Source: Thiopseudomonas acetoxidans
GTDB lineage: Bacteria > Pseudomonadota > Gammaproteobacteria > Pseudomonadales > Pseudomonadaceae
Direction: 5' to 3'
NCBI RefSeq assembly: GCF_030362935.1
Contig: NZ_JAUCDY010000004.1
Coordinates: forward strand, 124,001-188,000
Length of the DNA: 64,000 nucleotides
In this document: piece after piece, positions 8,372 through 16,702 of the stretch
Layout: each line of letters opens with the position of its first letter
Position numbering within the stretch: position 1 is the first letter of the stretch
Notes under the pieces: generated by a model
Databases searched by the model: none
Seen by the model: only the letters and a program-made list of their open reading frames with translations
What the model was told of the DNA's origin: nothing
Translations under genes and position numbers: made by a program

Positions 8372-9751
8372 CTAAGCGGCGTGTTTGCTACTTCTAGCTG
8401 CTATAGCTGCCATAATAAACGGCTTCATATGTTTAGCTATTGCGGCAAATAAAGGGGCAACAACGGAGTTGCCAAACTGTTTATACGCTTGGGTATCTGA
8501 AACAGGTATTTTAAACTCATTACCTTTTGGAGAACTGAAACCCATCAAGCGAGCGCACTCCAATGGCGTTAAACGGCGTGGACGATTAAGTAGATTGGTC
8601 TCGTCTGTAATAGCTTTACTAAAGTCCCAGCCGCGGTCAATAAGGATCTCTGAGCCATCTTTGTAATAGCGGGCTGATAGTGTTCGAGTTCTATCATTAG
8701 GCCCTACTAAGCCAAAACCAAAGCCATTTCCTTTTGCTTGGTGTTTCTTAGCATAATTAAACAAGTACTCCCACAGCTTAGGTGTCAGGATATATTTGTC
8801 ATCAACCCAAGGCTCTAAAATATTGCCAAGTGTCGGTGTGCTCTCAGGAATCGGTAAGTCTTTCAAACTGAAACCTTCGTGCACGTTTAAATCTCTACGA
8901 AAGCCCACTAAAATAATACGCTCTCTATTCTGTGGTACCCAGTTAGAGCCGTTAATGATTTTCGGGTCTTTAGCGTCAGTATGATCGGCATCAGAAATCC
9001 AGTAACCCAATTCATCAAGCGTTTTCATGATGGTTCTAAAAGTTTTTCCACGATCATGGCTCTTTAAGTTTTTCACGTTTTCAAGAACAAAGGCGGCGGG
9101 GCGTTTTGCAGCGATAATTCGTGCGACATCGAAGAAAAGAGTTCCTTGGGTATCACACTCAAAACCGTGCTTAACACCTAGGGAGTTTTTCTTGGACACA
9201 CCAGCAAGTGAAAATGGCTGGCATGGGAAGCCAGCCAGCAGCACATCGTGGTCCGCAATTACACGATTGATATGATTGTATGCTTCTTGTTCTGATACTG
9301 AGGGATCGGCGCTTAGGGTTACATCACGAATATCTTCATTGAAGGTATGAAAAGATGCATCGCAGGCAAAGTTAGCTTTATAGGTACGTGTTGCAAATTT
9401 ATTCCATTCGCTAGTAAACACGCATAAGCCACCTTGCTCTTCAAAGCCTTTGCGGATTCCACCAATACCGGCGAAAAGGTCGATAAATTTAAAATCGTAG
9501 TTGTCAGGTGTCACCACAGGTTTAGGTAATAGTGCCATTAGGTGGTCGTATTCGATTTTGCTAAGTTTGGGTGTTGCTTTGCCTTTAACCCAGCGATTAA
9601 TAGTCTCTCTCGTCCAGTTATTATTAGGAATTTGGTTAAGGTGTTCGGCTAAAAATTTTTGGTCATAAATCCCCAAAAGCTTTGAAATGACTTCAAGATC
9701 TGTTGGTCCATCAAGCGAGATTTGGCGGCAGTCTAATTCAAGCTGGTTCAT
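8372..9751 (-). CDS. DNA (cytosine-5) methyltransferase, Dcm/EcoRII type
   Basis: Type II modification methylase, 459 residues from ATG 9751, which has an AGAGGA ribosome site; a longer frame reaches 9793. Catalytic motifs in order: motif I IDLFAGIGGIRKGF (about residue 90), motif IV with the catalytic cysteine GFPCQPFSLAG (about 177), motif VI LENVKN (about 225), motif VIII PQNRERIILVGF, motif IX RRLTPLECARLMGF and motif X KQFGNSVVAPL. The N-terminal 85 residues resemble the helix-turn-helix region of Dcm and M.EcoRII, suggesting the CCWGG specificity and possible autoregulation. It is divergent from the nuclease gene at 9966. Confidence 0.93.
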   Translation of the reverse strand: MNQLELDCRQISLDGPTDLEVISKLLGIYDQKFLAEHLNQIPNNNWTRETINRWVKGKATPKLSKIEYDHLMALLPKPVVTPDNYDFKFIDLFAGIGGIRKGFEEQGGLCVFTSEWNKFATRTYKANFACDASFHTFNEDIRDVTLSADPSVSEQEAYNHINRVIADHDVLLAGFPCQPFSLAGVSKKNSLGVKHGFECDTQGTLFFDVARIIAAKRPAAFVLENVKNLKSHDRGKTFRTIMKTLDELGYWISDADHTDAKDPKIINGSNWVPQNRERIILVGFRRDLNVHEGFSLKDLPIPESTPTLGNILEPWVDDKYILTPKLWEYLFNYAKKHQAKGNGFGFGLVGPNDRTRTLSARYYKDGSEILIDRGWDFSKAITDETNLLNRPRRLTPLECARLMGFSSPKGNEFKIPVSDTQAYKQFGNSVVAPLFAAIAKHMKPFIMAAIAARSSKHAA

Positions 9752-9770
9752 GATTTTTCCTCTGGGTATT

Positions 9771-9793
9771 TTGTGTGACGAATGATCACACAA
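9771..9793. promoter_or_regulatory. Candidate operator palindrome of the R-M locus
   Basis: Perfect inverted repeat TTGTGTGA-N7-TCACACAA, 20-42 bases upstream of the methylase start codon, in the gap between divergent methylase and nuclease genes. It is the only long perfect palindrome seen there. Dcm/M.SsoII-like methylases with an N-terminal helix-turn-helix are known to bind such sites and repress their own gene. The role here is inference. Confidence 0.5.
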
Positions 9794-9965
9794 TCGTTCC
9801 TCTATAGCAATAATGCTGTGTTTATATACAGTATAAATAATTTTTTTATTTATGCAAAAAAAAGGTTGTTATCTGACATACGGTGTCTGGCTGTAGTATT
9901 TTTATAAAATAGTGATGATTGGTATGCTGGAAGAGTAAAAAGTAGGTATGGCATAAGGAGGTCAC

Positions 9966-11285
9966 TTGAGCGAATTTCAAATACTTGTCGAACAACTGAA
10001 ACACCATGGTGCTAAGCGGATTTTTATTAAGCCTTTGGCTAATAATGACAACTCGAAACAGCAAATTTATTTGGGTGCAGACTTTGAAGTGATTCGTGCT
10101 ATTCCATCTGGTGACGTTTATTCAGCGGGGATGAGCAGCAAGGGCGCTATATTTAAAGCTCCGCTTGATTTGTACTGGATTGATCTTAAAGGTGAGACAG
10201 ATTTAGCTCCTAATGCTCAAATCATTCTTTACCCTAAATATCCCGAAACACGATTGTCTGGATTTCTTAGTGGCTGCAGTCGAAAAAAGGGCATTGCGCC
10301 CAGCCACCTGATGCAACCGCCAACAGCGCAAGAGCGAGTTGCGCGTCTTAATACCAAGCGTTATTTGGTTCTTGGTGTAGATGAGCAGAAGGTTTGGGCG
10401 CACTGCAGTGCCTGGGATGGTGCATTACATGATGAGCTTAAAGCGATTGTTGAAAGTGGTAATGCGCGACTAGTCGCTCCTGTTTTTTATGAGTATTCAG
10501 CAACGCAAGAATCCAGTGAAGAAAAACTGCTGAGAAAGCTAAAAGAAATCTTCCTTCAAGGTCCTATTGAATCGTGTCGTCTTAATTCTGACGGTGAGTT
10601 AATCACTTATAAAGCGCAAAATGGTGCGGGTTATACGCTGGAAGCTCAGTTTGGGATTACACCAAATGGTTCATCAGATCCTGACTTTATTGATTGGGAG
10701 CTAAAGAGTCACTCAGCTGGTGCAGTGACATTAATGACGCCGGAGCCAAACGTTGGCACTTACCTAGATGATCTTGAGGTTTTTTTACGAGCCTATGGCA
10801 CAAGAATTGAGCCAGAGCGAATGGATTTTGCCAGTCGCCACAATGTTGGCCAGAAGAATAAGAAGACAGCATTAACTATGCGCTTTGAAGGCTATGACCC
10901 AGATAGTGGTGAAATCCTTGAGCCAGACGGCGGCTTAATGCTACGCGATGATGACGGTGTGCTTGTAGCAGGCTGGAAGTTCGATAAGCTTATTTTCCAC
11001 TGGAAAAAGAAACATACCAACACTTGCTTCGTGGCTTATAGTGCTATTCGAGAAACCCCACCAAAATATCAGTACGGACCAAAGGTGGTATTAGGGAAGG
11101 GCACAAACCTAAAACTGTTCTTGCATGCGCTGTACTTAAGCACTGTTTACTATGACCCAGGCGTCAATATGAAGCTGTTAAAAGGCAAGTGGAAACCTAA
11201 AAAACGTAATCAGTTTCGAATCAGTTGGCGTGATATAGATGCTTTATACGTGGAGCTGCGGGAAGTGAGTTTAGACGTTTTATAA
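9966..11285 (+). CDS. Type II restriction endonuclease, MvaI/BcnI family
   Basis: 439-residue nuclease paired with the cytosine methylase. The C-terminal half (about 200-439) carries the MvaI/BcnI signatures GYTLEAQFGI (222-231) and DPDFIDWELKSHS, giving a D-x4-E-x-K catalytic set D240/E245/K247 as in MvaI. MvaI itself is about 250 residues, so the N-terminal 190 residues (with YPETRLSGFLSGC near 92-104) are an extra domain of unknown role. Together with the Dcm-like methylase, CCWGG or CCNGG-type recognition is inferred. It starts at TTG 9966 behind a near-perfect AAGGAGG ribosome site. The rare start codon may limit nuclease synthesis. Confidence 0.85.
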   Translation: MSEFQILVEQLKHHGAKRIFIKPLANNDNSKQQIYLGADFEVIRAIPSGDVYSAGMSSKGAIFKAPLDLYWIDLKGETDLAPNAQIILYPKYPETRLSGFLSGCSRKKGIAPSHLMQPPTAQERVARLNTKRYLVLGVDEQKVWAHCSAWDGALHDELKAIVESGNARLVAPVFYEYSATQESSEEKLLRKLKEIFLQGPIESCRLNSDGELITYKAQNGAGYTLEAQFGITPNGSSDPDFIDWELKSHSAGAVTLMTPEPNVGTYLDDLEVFLRAYGTRIEPERMDFASRHNVGQKNKKTALTMRFEGYDPDSGEILEPDGGLMLRDDDGVLVAGWKFDKLIFHWKKKHTNTCFVAYSAIRETPPKYQYGPKVVLGKGTNLKLFLHALYLSTVYYDPGVNMKLLKGKWKPKKRNQFRISWRDIDALYVELREVSLDVL

Positions 11286-11439
11286 GCGTGACTGCTTAAT
11301 TATCGACTTATTAGCTGCCTGTTTTTGGTTGTACAGCCTCTGAGACAGTAAGGTTAGGAGTAAAATGTTTAAGTTTTTGCTCTAGCCTCTGTGATGCGCT
11401 AAAATCCAACACCTTTACCGCATGCATAGGATACGCCAA

Positions 11440-11919
11440 ATGAATCGCGTGCTTTATCCGGGAACCTTTGATCCCATTACCCGTGGGCATACTGATTTAG
11501 TCGAGCGTGCTGCGCGCATTTTTGATGAAGTGATCATTGCAGTAGCCGCTAACCCGAAAAAACAACCGTTATTCAGTTTGCAAGAACGCGTTGAGTTAGC
11601 GCAGGGGGTGACTGAGCACCTAGCCAACGTTAAGGTGTATGGCTTTAACAATCTGTTGGCGCACTTTGTCAAAGAAGTTGACGCGAATATTTTGATGCGT
11701 GGGTTGCGTGCAGTATCTGATTTTGAATATGAATTCCAGCTGGCCAATATGAATCGTAAGTTGGCTCCCGATGTGGAAAGCATCTTCTTAACGCCCTCTG
11801 AAAAATACTCTTTTATTTCCTCCACTTTGGTGCGTGAAATTGCCGCATTAGATGGCGATATCACTGAATTCGTGCATCCTATGGTGTCTCAAGCGCTGCA
11901 GCAGCGCTTTAAAAAATGA
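11440..11919 (+). CDS. coaD: Phosphopantetheine adenylyltransferase
   Basis: Catalyses the fourth step of coenzyme A synthesis, transferring AMP from ATP to 4'-phosphopantetheine. 159 residues, the usual length. The nucleotidyltransferase motif GTFDPITRGH is at the N-terminus and the ISSTLVRE signature near residue 128. ATG 11440 is chosen over an in-frame ATG at 11422 because it gives the family-typical start MNRVLYPG and is preceded by an AGGA site. In P. aeruginosa the neighbours are likewise a ferredoxin and a gamma-glutamyltranspeptidase. Confidence 0.95.
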   Translation: MNRVLYPGTFDPITRGHTDLVERAARIFDEVIIAVAANPKKQPLFSLQERVELAQGVTEHLANVKVYGFNNLLAHFVKEVDANILMRGLRAVSDFEYEFQLANMNRKLAPDVESIFLTPSEKYSFISSTLVREIAALDGDITEFVHPMVSQALQQRFKK

Positions 11920-12005
11920 TCTAAAACAAGACTGCCAAGCCTAGAGGGGTGCAATCTTGTTTCGTTTATTGTTTTATATAGTTTGAGTTTTTGAGGAGTT
12001 AGACA

Positions 12006-12257
12006 ATGGCTTTAATAATCACTGATGATTGCATTAACTGCGATGTATGTGAACCTGAGTGCCCAAACAGTGCTATTTCTCAGGGTGAAGAGATTTATGA
12101 GATTGATCCCAATCTTTGCACTGAGTGTGTGGGCCACTACGATGAGCCGCAGTGTGTTGAGGTTTGTCCTGTAGATTGCATCCCTGTCGATCCTAATCAT
12201 ATTGAAAGCAAAGAAGAGCTGATGGAGAAATATAAAATCATCAGTGGCGTAGCTTAA
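12006..12257 (+). CDS. 2[4Fe-4S] ferredoxin, YfhL type
   Basis: 83-residue bacterial ferredoxin. The first cluster motif is CINCDVCEPECP near the N-terminus and the second is CTECVGHYDEPQCVEVC, with the inserted loop and C-terminal extension typical of the YfhL/Alvin-type low-potential ferredoxins. The redox partner is unknown. A GAGGAG ribosome site precedes ATG. ggt follows after 6 bp, so the two are probably one operon, as in P. aeruginosa. Confidence 0.92.
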   Translation: MALIITDDCINCDVCEPECPNSAISQGEEIYEIDPNLCTECVGHYDEPQCVEVCPVDCIPVDPNHIESKEELMEKYKIISGVA

Positions 12258-12263
12258 ATTGTA

Positions 12264-13937
12264 GTGCGCTGTTTACGATTTAGTTTTCTATATGCTCTAG
12301 TTCTGTGCTCGGTAGTAGCTCATGCTCAGCTGCTACCTGAACAGGGATTTGTTAGCACGGCACACCCTTTAGCCAGCATAGCTGGTATTGAAGCCCTGCA
12401 GCAAGGCGGCAATGCTATTGATGCCGCCATAGCTGTCACTGCAGCACTGGCAGTGGTTGAGCCCTATGGATCGGGCTTGGGTGGCGGAGGGTTTTACCTT
12501 ATCCGTCTTAACAGCCAGCCAAGCCCCACCTATTTATTCTTAGATGCGCGTGAAACTGCACCCAGTGCTGCGCACAAAGACTTGTATATGCGCGATGGTC
12601 AGGTGCAGCCCAGATTAAGTCTTGATGGTGCTTTGGCAGCGGCTATTCCCGGAATTCCAGCAGCGTTGGATGCTTTAAACGAATATGCCCAGCGACCTTT
12701 ACGCGAAAACCTACAGTCTGCTATACAGCTGGCAGAGCAGGGTTTTGCTGTGGACGAGTTGTATCTTGAGCGTGCCGGTTGGCGTTTATCAGCGTTGCAG
12801 CAGGATGTTGAGTCCAGTGCTATTTTTTTACAGCATGGCCAACTGCCGGAGTTGGGTTGGCATCTGGCACAGCTAGACTTGGCAGGGACGATTAAGCAGC
12901 TTGCCGAGCATGGGGGACAGAGTTTTTACCACGGCAGGCTTGCCGAACTGATGGTGCAAGCCGTACAGCAGGCTGGTGGTATATGGAGCATGCAAGACCT
13001 AGCTGACTATCAGATTCAATGGCGCACACCGTTACAGGTCTTGTTGGCGGACGAGCGTCAGCTTATCAGTGCGCCACCCCCTTCTGCAGGCGGTATTACT
13101 TTGGCGCAAAGTCTGCTTATCTTGCAGCAACTGCCTTGGCAGCAAGTCGCTCCTGTGCAGCGCATTCATTTAATCGTTGAAACTCTGCGTCGGGCATACC
13201 GTGATCGTGGTTTGCTGGGTGATCCTGATTTTGTGGATAACCCTGTAGATCGCTTGCTGTCCGGCGAACATATCTCTGCATTGGCCGCGAGTATCCAGAC
13301 GCAGCAAGCCACGCCCAGCAGTGAGCTTACCGCCGCGCCATTTATTCATGAGGGTGATCAGACCACGCACTTTGCTGTTATTGACCGTCAGGGAAATGCA
13401 GTGGCAGCAACCTTATCGTTGAATATGATGTTTGGCGCAGCGTTTACTGTGCCGGGTACGGGTATTTTGCTCAATGATGAAATGGATGACTTTGCTGCAG
13501 ACCTGTCGGGCAGCAATGTCTATGGTTTGATTGCCAGCGAAGCCAACCAGATTGCTGCAAATAAACGTCCGTTGTCGTCGATGAGTCCAAGCTTTATCGA
13601 AGGTCCAAACAGTTTTGCGGCCTTCGGTACGCCGGGAGGCAGCCGGATTCCGAGCATGAACCTATTGGCCATTTTGGCGCATCTTGAAGGCAAATCACCG
13701 GCTGAGTGGGTTGCAGCGCCACGCATTCATCATCAATATGTGCCTGATGAGCTCGGTTTTGAGCCGGGCGCGCTCGATGTGCAAACTCAAACCGCCTTGC
13801 GTAAGCTGGGTCATGCTGTCAAAGAGCTAACGCGCAACTATGGCAATCAGCAGGTGCTCTATTGGGATAAGCAAAGCGGTCATAGTGCTGCCGCCAGTGA
13901 TCCTCGTGGTCAGGGCGTGAGTTTAGGCACGCACTAA
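12264..13937 (+). CDS. ggt: Gamma-glutamyltranspeptidase
   Basis: N-terminal-nucleophile hydrolase that cleaves and transfers the gamma-glutamyl group of glutathione in the periplasm. 557 residues from GTG 12264. An N-terminal signal peptide (FSFLYALVLCSVVAHA) is followed by the large-subunit region with GGNAIDAAIA and GSGLGGGGFYLI. The autoprocessing site is the threonine in DQTTHFAVID (about residue 372), which becomes the N-terminus of the small subunit; PLSSMSPSF follows. The order coaD-ferredoxin-ggt is conserved in pseudomonads. Confidence 0.93.
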   Translation: MRCLRFSFLYALVLCSVVAHAQLLPEQGFVSTAHPLASIAGIEALQQGGNAIDAAIAVTAALAVVEPYGSGLGGGGFYLIRLNSQPSPTYLFLDARETAPSAAHKDLYMRDGQVQPRLSLDGALAAAIPGIPAALDALNEYAQRPLRENLQSAIQLAEQGFAVDELYLERAGWRLSALQQDVESSAIFLQHGQLPELGWHLAQLDLAGTIKQLAEHGGQSFYHGRLAELMVQAVQQAGGIWSMQDLADYQIQWRTPLQVLLADERQLISAPPPSAGGITLAQSLLILQQLPWQQVAPVQRIHLIVETLRRAYRDRGLLGDPDFVDNPVDRLLSGEHISALAASIQTQQATPSSELTAAPFIHEGDQTTHFAVIDRQGNAVAATLSLNMMFGAAFTVPGTGILLNDEMDDFAADLSGSNVYGLIASEANQIAANKRPLSSMSPSFIEGPNSFAAFGTPGGSRIPSMNLLAILAHLEGKSPAEWVAAPRIHHQYVPDELGFEPGALDVQTQTALRKLGHAVKELTRNYGNQQVLYWDKQSGHSAAASDPRGQGVSLGTH

Positions 13938-14001
13938 CTCAACCCCAGTTATTCAACTACATAAAATTTCGCCAAGAACAACAATTAACAAGGAGATTCT
14001 C

Positions 14002-15351
14002 TTGCCCAGTAATTCCCATTGGATGCGGCGTGACCTCGCAGCGGTTTGGCATCCATGCACGCAAATGAAAGATCACGAAAGCATGCCTCTGATTCCTATT
14101 CGGCGTGGGGATGGGATTTGGTTGGAAGACTATTGCGGCAAGCGTTATTTGGATGCGGTGAGCTCTTGGTGGACCAACATTTTCGGCCACTGTAATCCAC
14201 GGATTAATGAGAGGATTAAACAGCAGGTTGATCAACTTGAACACGTGATGCTGGCCGGCTTTACCCATGCGCCGGTGGTGGAGTTGTCAGAGCGTTTGTT
14301 GCAGCTGTGCCCTAAGGGGCTGGCGCGTGTGTTTTATGCGGATAATGGCTCGGCGGGCATCGAAGTGGCACTTAAAATGAGCCACCATTATTGGCGCAAT
14401 ATAGGCCAGCCGCAAAAGAAACGCTTTGCCACCATCAGCAATGGCTATCACGGTGAGACCCTAGGCACTATGGCGGTTAGTGATGTGGCGCTTTATACCC
14501 AAACCTATGAAGCGCTGTTGATGGATTGCATTAAAGTGCCGAGCCCTGATTGTTATTACCGCGAACATGGACAGTCGTGGGAAGACTATTCGATACAGAT
14601 GTTCGCTCATATGCAGCAGACGTTGGAACAGCATCATCATGAGCTGGCCGCAGTTATTGTCGAACCGCTGGTGCAGGGTGCTGGGGGGATGCGTATGTAT
14701 CACCCGGTGTATCTAAGTCTGCTACGCCAAGCTTGCGATGAGTTTGGTGTGCACCTGATTGTGGATGAAATTGCTATGGGTTTTGGCCGTACCGGCAGCA
14801 TGTTTGCCTGTGAACAAGCACAGATAACACCGGATTTTATGGTGCTTTCCAAGGCGTTAACGGGTGGTTATCTGCCTTTGGCGGCTGTGCTGACCACCGA
14901 GCAGGTGTATCAGGCTTTTTATGCTGACTACGCCAGTATGAAAGCGTTTTTGCATTCACATACCTATACAGCCAATCCGTTGGCCTGTGCGGCGGCTTTA
15001 GCCAGTTTGGATATTTTTGCTGAAGATGATGTGATTGTGCGCAACCAACTGCTGGCGCAAGAAATGGGCAAGGCAACGGCGCACTTGGTGGATCATCCGC
15101 ATGTGGCCGAAGTGCGGCAAACGGGCATGGTGCTGGCAATTGAAATGGTGCAGGACAAGGCCAGCAAAAAGCCCTTCCCATGGCAGGAACGCCGCGGCTT
15201 GCGTGTGTACGAGCATGCGTTAGAGCAGGGCGCCCTCTTACGGCCGTTAGGCAATGTGGTGTACTTTATCCCACCTTATATTATTACCCCAGAGCAAATC
15301 CATTGGCTGGCCGAGGTGGCAACTGTGGGTATAGATAAAGCAGTTAATTGA
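14002..15351 (+). CDS. bioA: Adenosylmethionine-8-amino-7-oxononanoate aminotransferase
   Basis: PLP enzyme of biotin synthesis that makes 7,8-diaminopelargonate using S-adenosylmethionine as amino donor. 449 residues from TTG 14002 with an AAGGAG ribosome site. Signatures are WHPCTQMKDHE, SSWWTNIFGH, YADNGSAGIEVALKMS, the cofactor aspartate in IVDEIAMGFGRTG and the Schiff-base lysine in VLSKALTGGYLPLA. The last codons (AAT TGA) run into the conserved end of the TnpB element, so the stop codon and perhaps a residue or two come from the insertion and the original C-terminus may have been slightly longer. Confidence 0.95.
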   Translation: MPSNSHWMRRDLAAVWHPCTQMKDHESMPLIPIRRGDGIWLEDYCGKRYLDAVSSWWTNIFGHCNPRINERIKQQVDQLEHVMLAGFTHAPVVELSERLLQLCPKGLARVFYADNGSAGIEVALKMSHHYWRNIGQPQKKRFATISNGYHGETLGTMAVSDVALYTQTYEALLMDCIKVPSPDCYYREHGQSWEDYSIQMFAHMQQTLEQHHHELAAVIVEPLVQGAGGMRMYHPVYLSLLRQACDEFGVHLIVDEIAMGFGRTGSMFACEQAQITPDFMVLSKALTGGYLPLAAVLTTEQVYQAFYADYASMKAFLHSHTYTANPLACAAALASLDIFAEDDVIVRNQLLAQEMGKATAHLVDHPHVAEVRQTGMVLAIEMVQDKASKKPFPWQERRGLRVYEHALEQGALLRPLGNVVYFIPPYIITPEQIHWLAEVATVGIDKAVN

Positions 15352-16530
15352 CATCCTCCCCCAGCTAAAGCAAGTGGATTCCTACAGCTAGACGGCCATG
15401 CCCGACCGCGAGAATGTTCTTGGCCGCGTTTACATCGCGGTCGCTGTGCGTGACACCACACGCACTGCACGTCCATTCTCTTATTCCAAGCCCTGCGATA
15501 CCTCTCGGCCTGCTATCGGGCAGTGCGCCACAACAGCTACAGGTTTGGGTGGTGTATGCCTCGTTCACTTCCTTAAAAACAATGCCAGCGTGATCGCTTT
15601 TATACTTCAGCATTGTTTTTAATTGACCCCAGCCAGCGTCCAACACTGACTTGGCCATCTTGGTTTTAACGAGTTTTAAACTACTGACATTGCCCACATA
15701 GATTTCACCGCAGCGGTTGACCAACGTGCGACTGAACTTGTGCAGCGTATCTTTTCTACGGTTAGCAATCTTGGCGTGAATGGTTTTGACTTGAGTTTTA
15801 TTTCTAGCCCGTTGTGCTATGGCTAATTTTTCCTCAAGACCGCGATAGAAGCGACCCGCCTCCAGCTTTGTGCCGTCCGAGCAGGTGGCTGTGTCGGTTA
15901 AGCCAAGATCAATACCGATACAGTCTTGTCCCTTGGGCATCACTACATCAACTTCAACCACCACATTGAAGTACCAGCGGCCACGGGCATCTTCGCTAAA
16001 ACTGGCAGAGCGAAACTTGTATTGGTTCAAGCCGTAGCTGTCCCACACGCCAAAATACTGGCCGTTGTGATAGAGCTGTCCATTTTTCCACTGTGCTGCA
16101 CCGCTATTCACCGGAATCCAACCCAGTGACCGGCGTGCACCGCCTGACTTGCGCCAGTTCAGCCTAGTCTTGTTAAACTGTTTGCGGCGAGTCACGTACT
16201 CACCTGCAATGCACTGCAAGGTTTGGCTGTGCAAACCCAGTTCCTTGCCTGCACCTTTCGTATAGGGGTGCATATCGTAAGCGGATAGAAACACACCGCG
16301 CTCTTTGATTGAGCGATGGCTTAACGCATTGACGAAGTTCCAGACAAAGTTCACTGACCGCGCCATAGTATTGAGCAGTGGAACGTGCTTGTCTTTCACT
16401 CGAACTTTGAGCGTTTTTGTGTGTTTAGCCATACTGTATATAATACCAGTGCCGCATATTAAACCAAGGGAAAGCTGTACTTTGCGCGCTATCCATCCCC
16501 GCACTAAAAGTACGGGGTCTTTCGCGCAAA
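15348..16530 (-). mobile_element. Stand-alone TnpB element (IS200/IS605 superfamily, IS1341 type)
   Basis: An element with a tnpB gene and no tnpA. On the minus strand it ends with a stretch reading GGGGGAGGATGTCAA at about 15348-15362, a conserved end seen in many IS605-type elements, preceded by an imperfect hairpin CCACTTGC-TTTA-GCTGGGGG. Near the other end is a large palindrome: outer arms TTTGCGCG (16481-16488) and CGCGCAAA (16523-16530) around CCCCG-C-ACT-AAA-AGT-A-CGGGG (16497-16517). The left limit is uncertain. Movement would need a TnpA encoded elsewhere. The 3' end of tnpB and the following bases are where an omega/reRNA would be expected. Confidence 0.7.
15365..16432 (-). CDS. tnpB: TnpB RNA-guided endonuclease-like protein (OrfB)
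   Basis: 355-residue TnpB, an ancestor-type relative of Cas12. ATG 16432 gives the start MAKHTKTLKVRVKD; a longer open frame upstream is not family-like. RuvC motif I is GIDLGLTDTA (Asp about 175), the zinc ribbon is CSCC and CSAC (about 298-325) and RuvC III is DRDVNAAKNI (Asp about 333). At the usual RuvC II glutamate (normally VVEDL-like) this protein has EIYVGNVSS, with Gly about 247; a Glu in FKEVNEAY lies 44 residues later. That matches the rearranged active site described in Fanzor and related TnpBs. Whether it is an active nuclease is unknown. Confidence 0.9.
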   Translation of the reverse strand: MAKHTKTLKVRVKDKHVPLLNTMARSVNFVWNFVNALSHRSIKERGVFLSAYDMHPYTKGAGKELGLHSQTLQCIAGEYVTRRKQFNKTRLNWRKSGGARRSLGWIPVNSGAAQWKNGQLYHNGQYFGVWDSYGLNQYKFRSASFSEDARGRWYFNVVVEVDVVMPKGQDCIGIDLGLTDTATCSDGTKLEAGRFYRGLEEKLAIAQRARNKTQVKTIHAKIANRRKDTLHKFSRTLVNRCGEIYVGNVSSLKLVKTKMAKSVLDAGWGQLKTMLKYKSDHAGIVFKEVNEAYTTQTCSCCGALPDSRPRGIAGLGIREWTCSACGVTHSDRDVNAAKNILAVGHGRLAVGIHLL

Positions 16531-16544
16531 GCCGATAATAGTCT

Positions 16545-16690
16545 CTGTGTGAGCCTGGCTTCTGGGCGATGGATGTTAAGGCAGGTGCGGTGTTTGGGTT
16601 TGGGCTCGTTCGCGCAAGAGTTGCGCTCCCACAAGCTGCGCTCCCACAAGAAGTGAACCTCCGCTGTGTGAGCCCAGCTTCTGAGCGCTG
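16545..16690. repeat. REP-like and dispersed repeat cluster
   Basis: Two copies of a 27-base repeat ending CTTCTGGGCGATG-like (16545-16571 and 16664-16690) flank a REP-like unit at 16609-16634 (minus orientation of TTGTGGGAGCGCAACTCTTG) plus a second partial unit GCGCTCCCACAAG at 16638-16650. The first class recurs in inverted orientation at 51900-51926; the second recurs near 39.9, 40.0, 43.1 and 43.2 kb. Such REP units are common between genes in pseudomonads. Confidence 0.65.
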
Positions 16691-16702
16691 GTAGGGTGGT
16701 TA

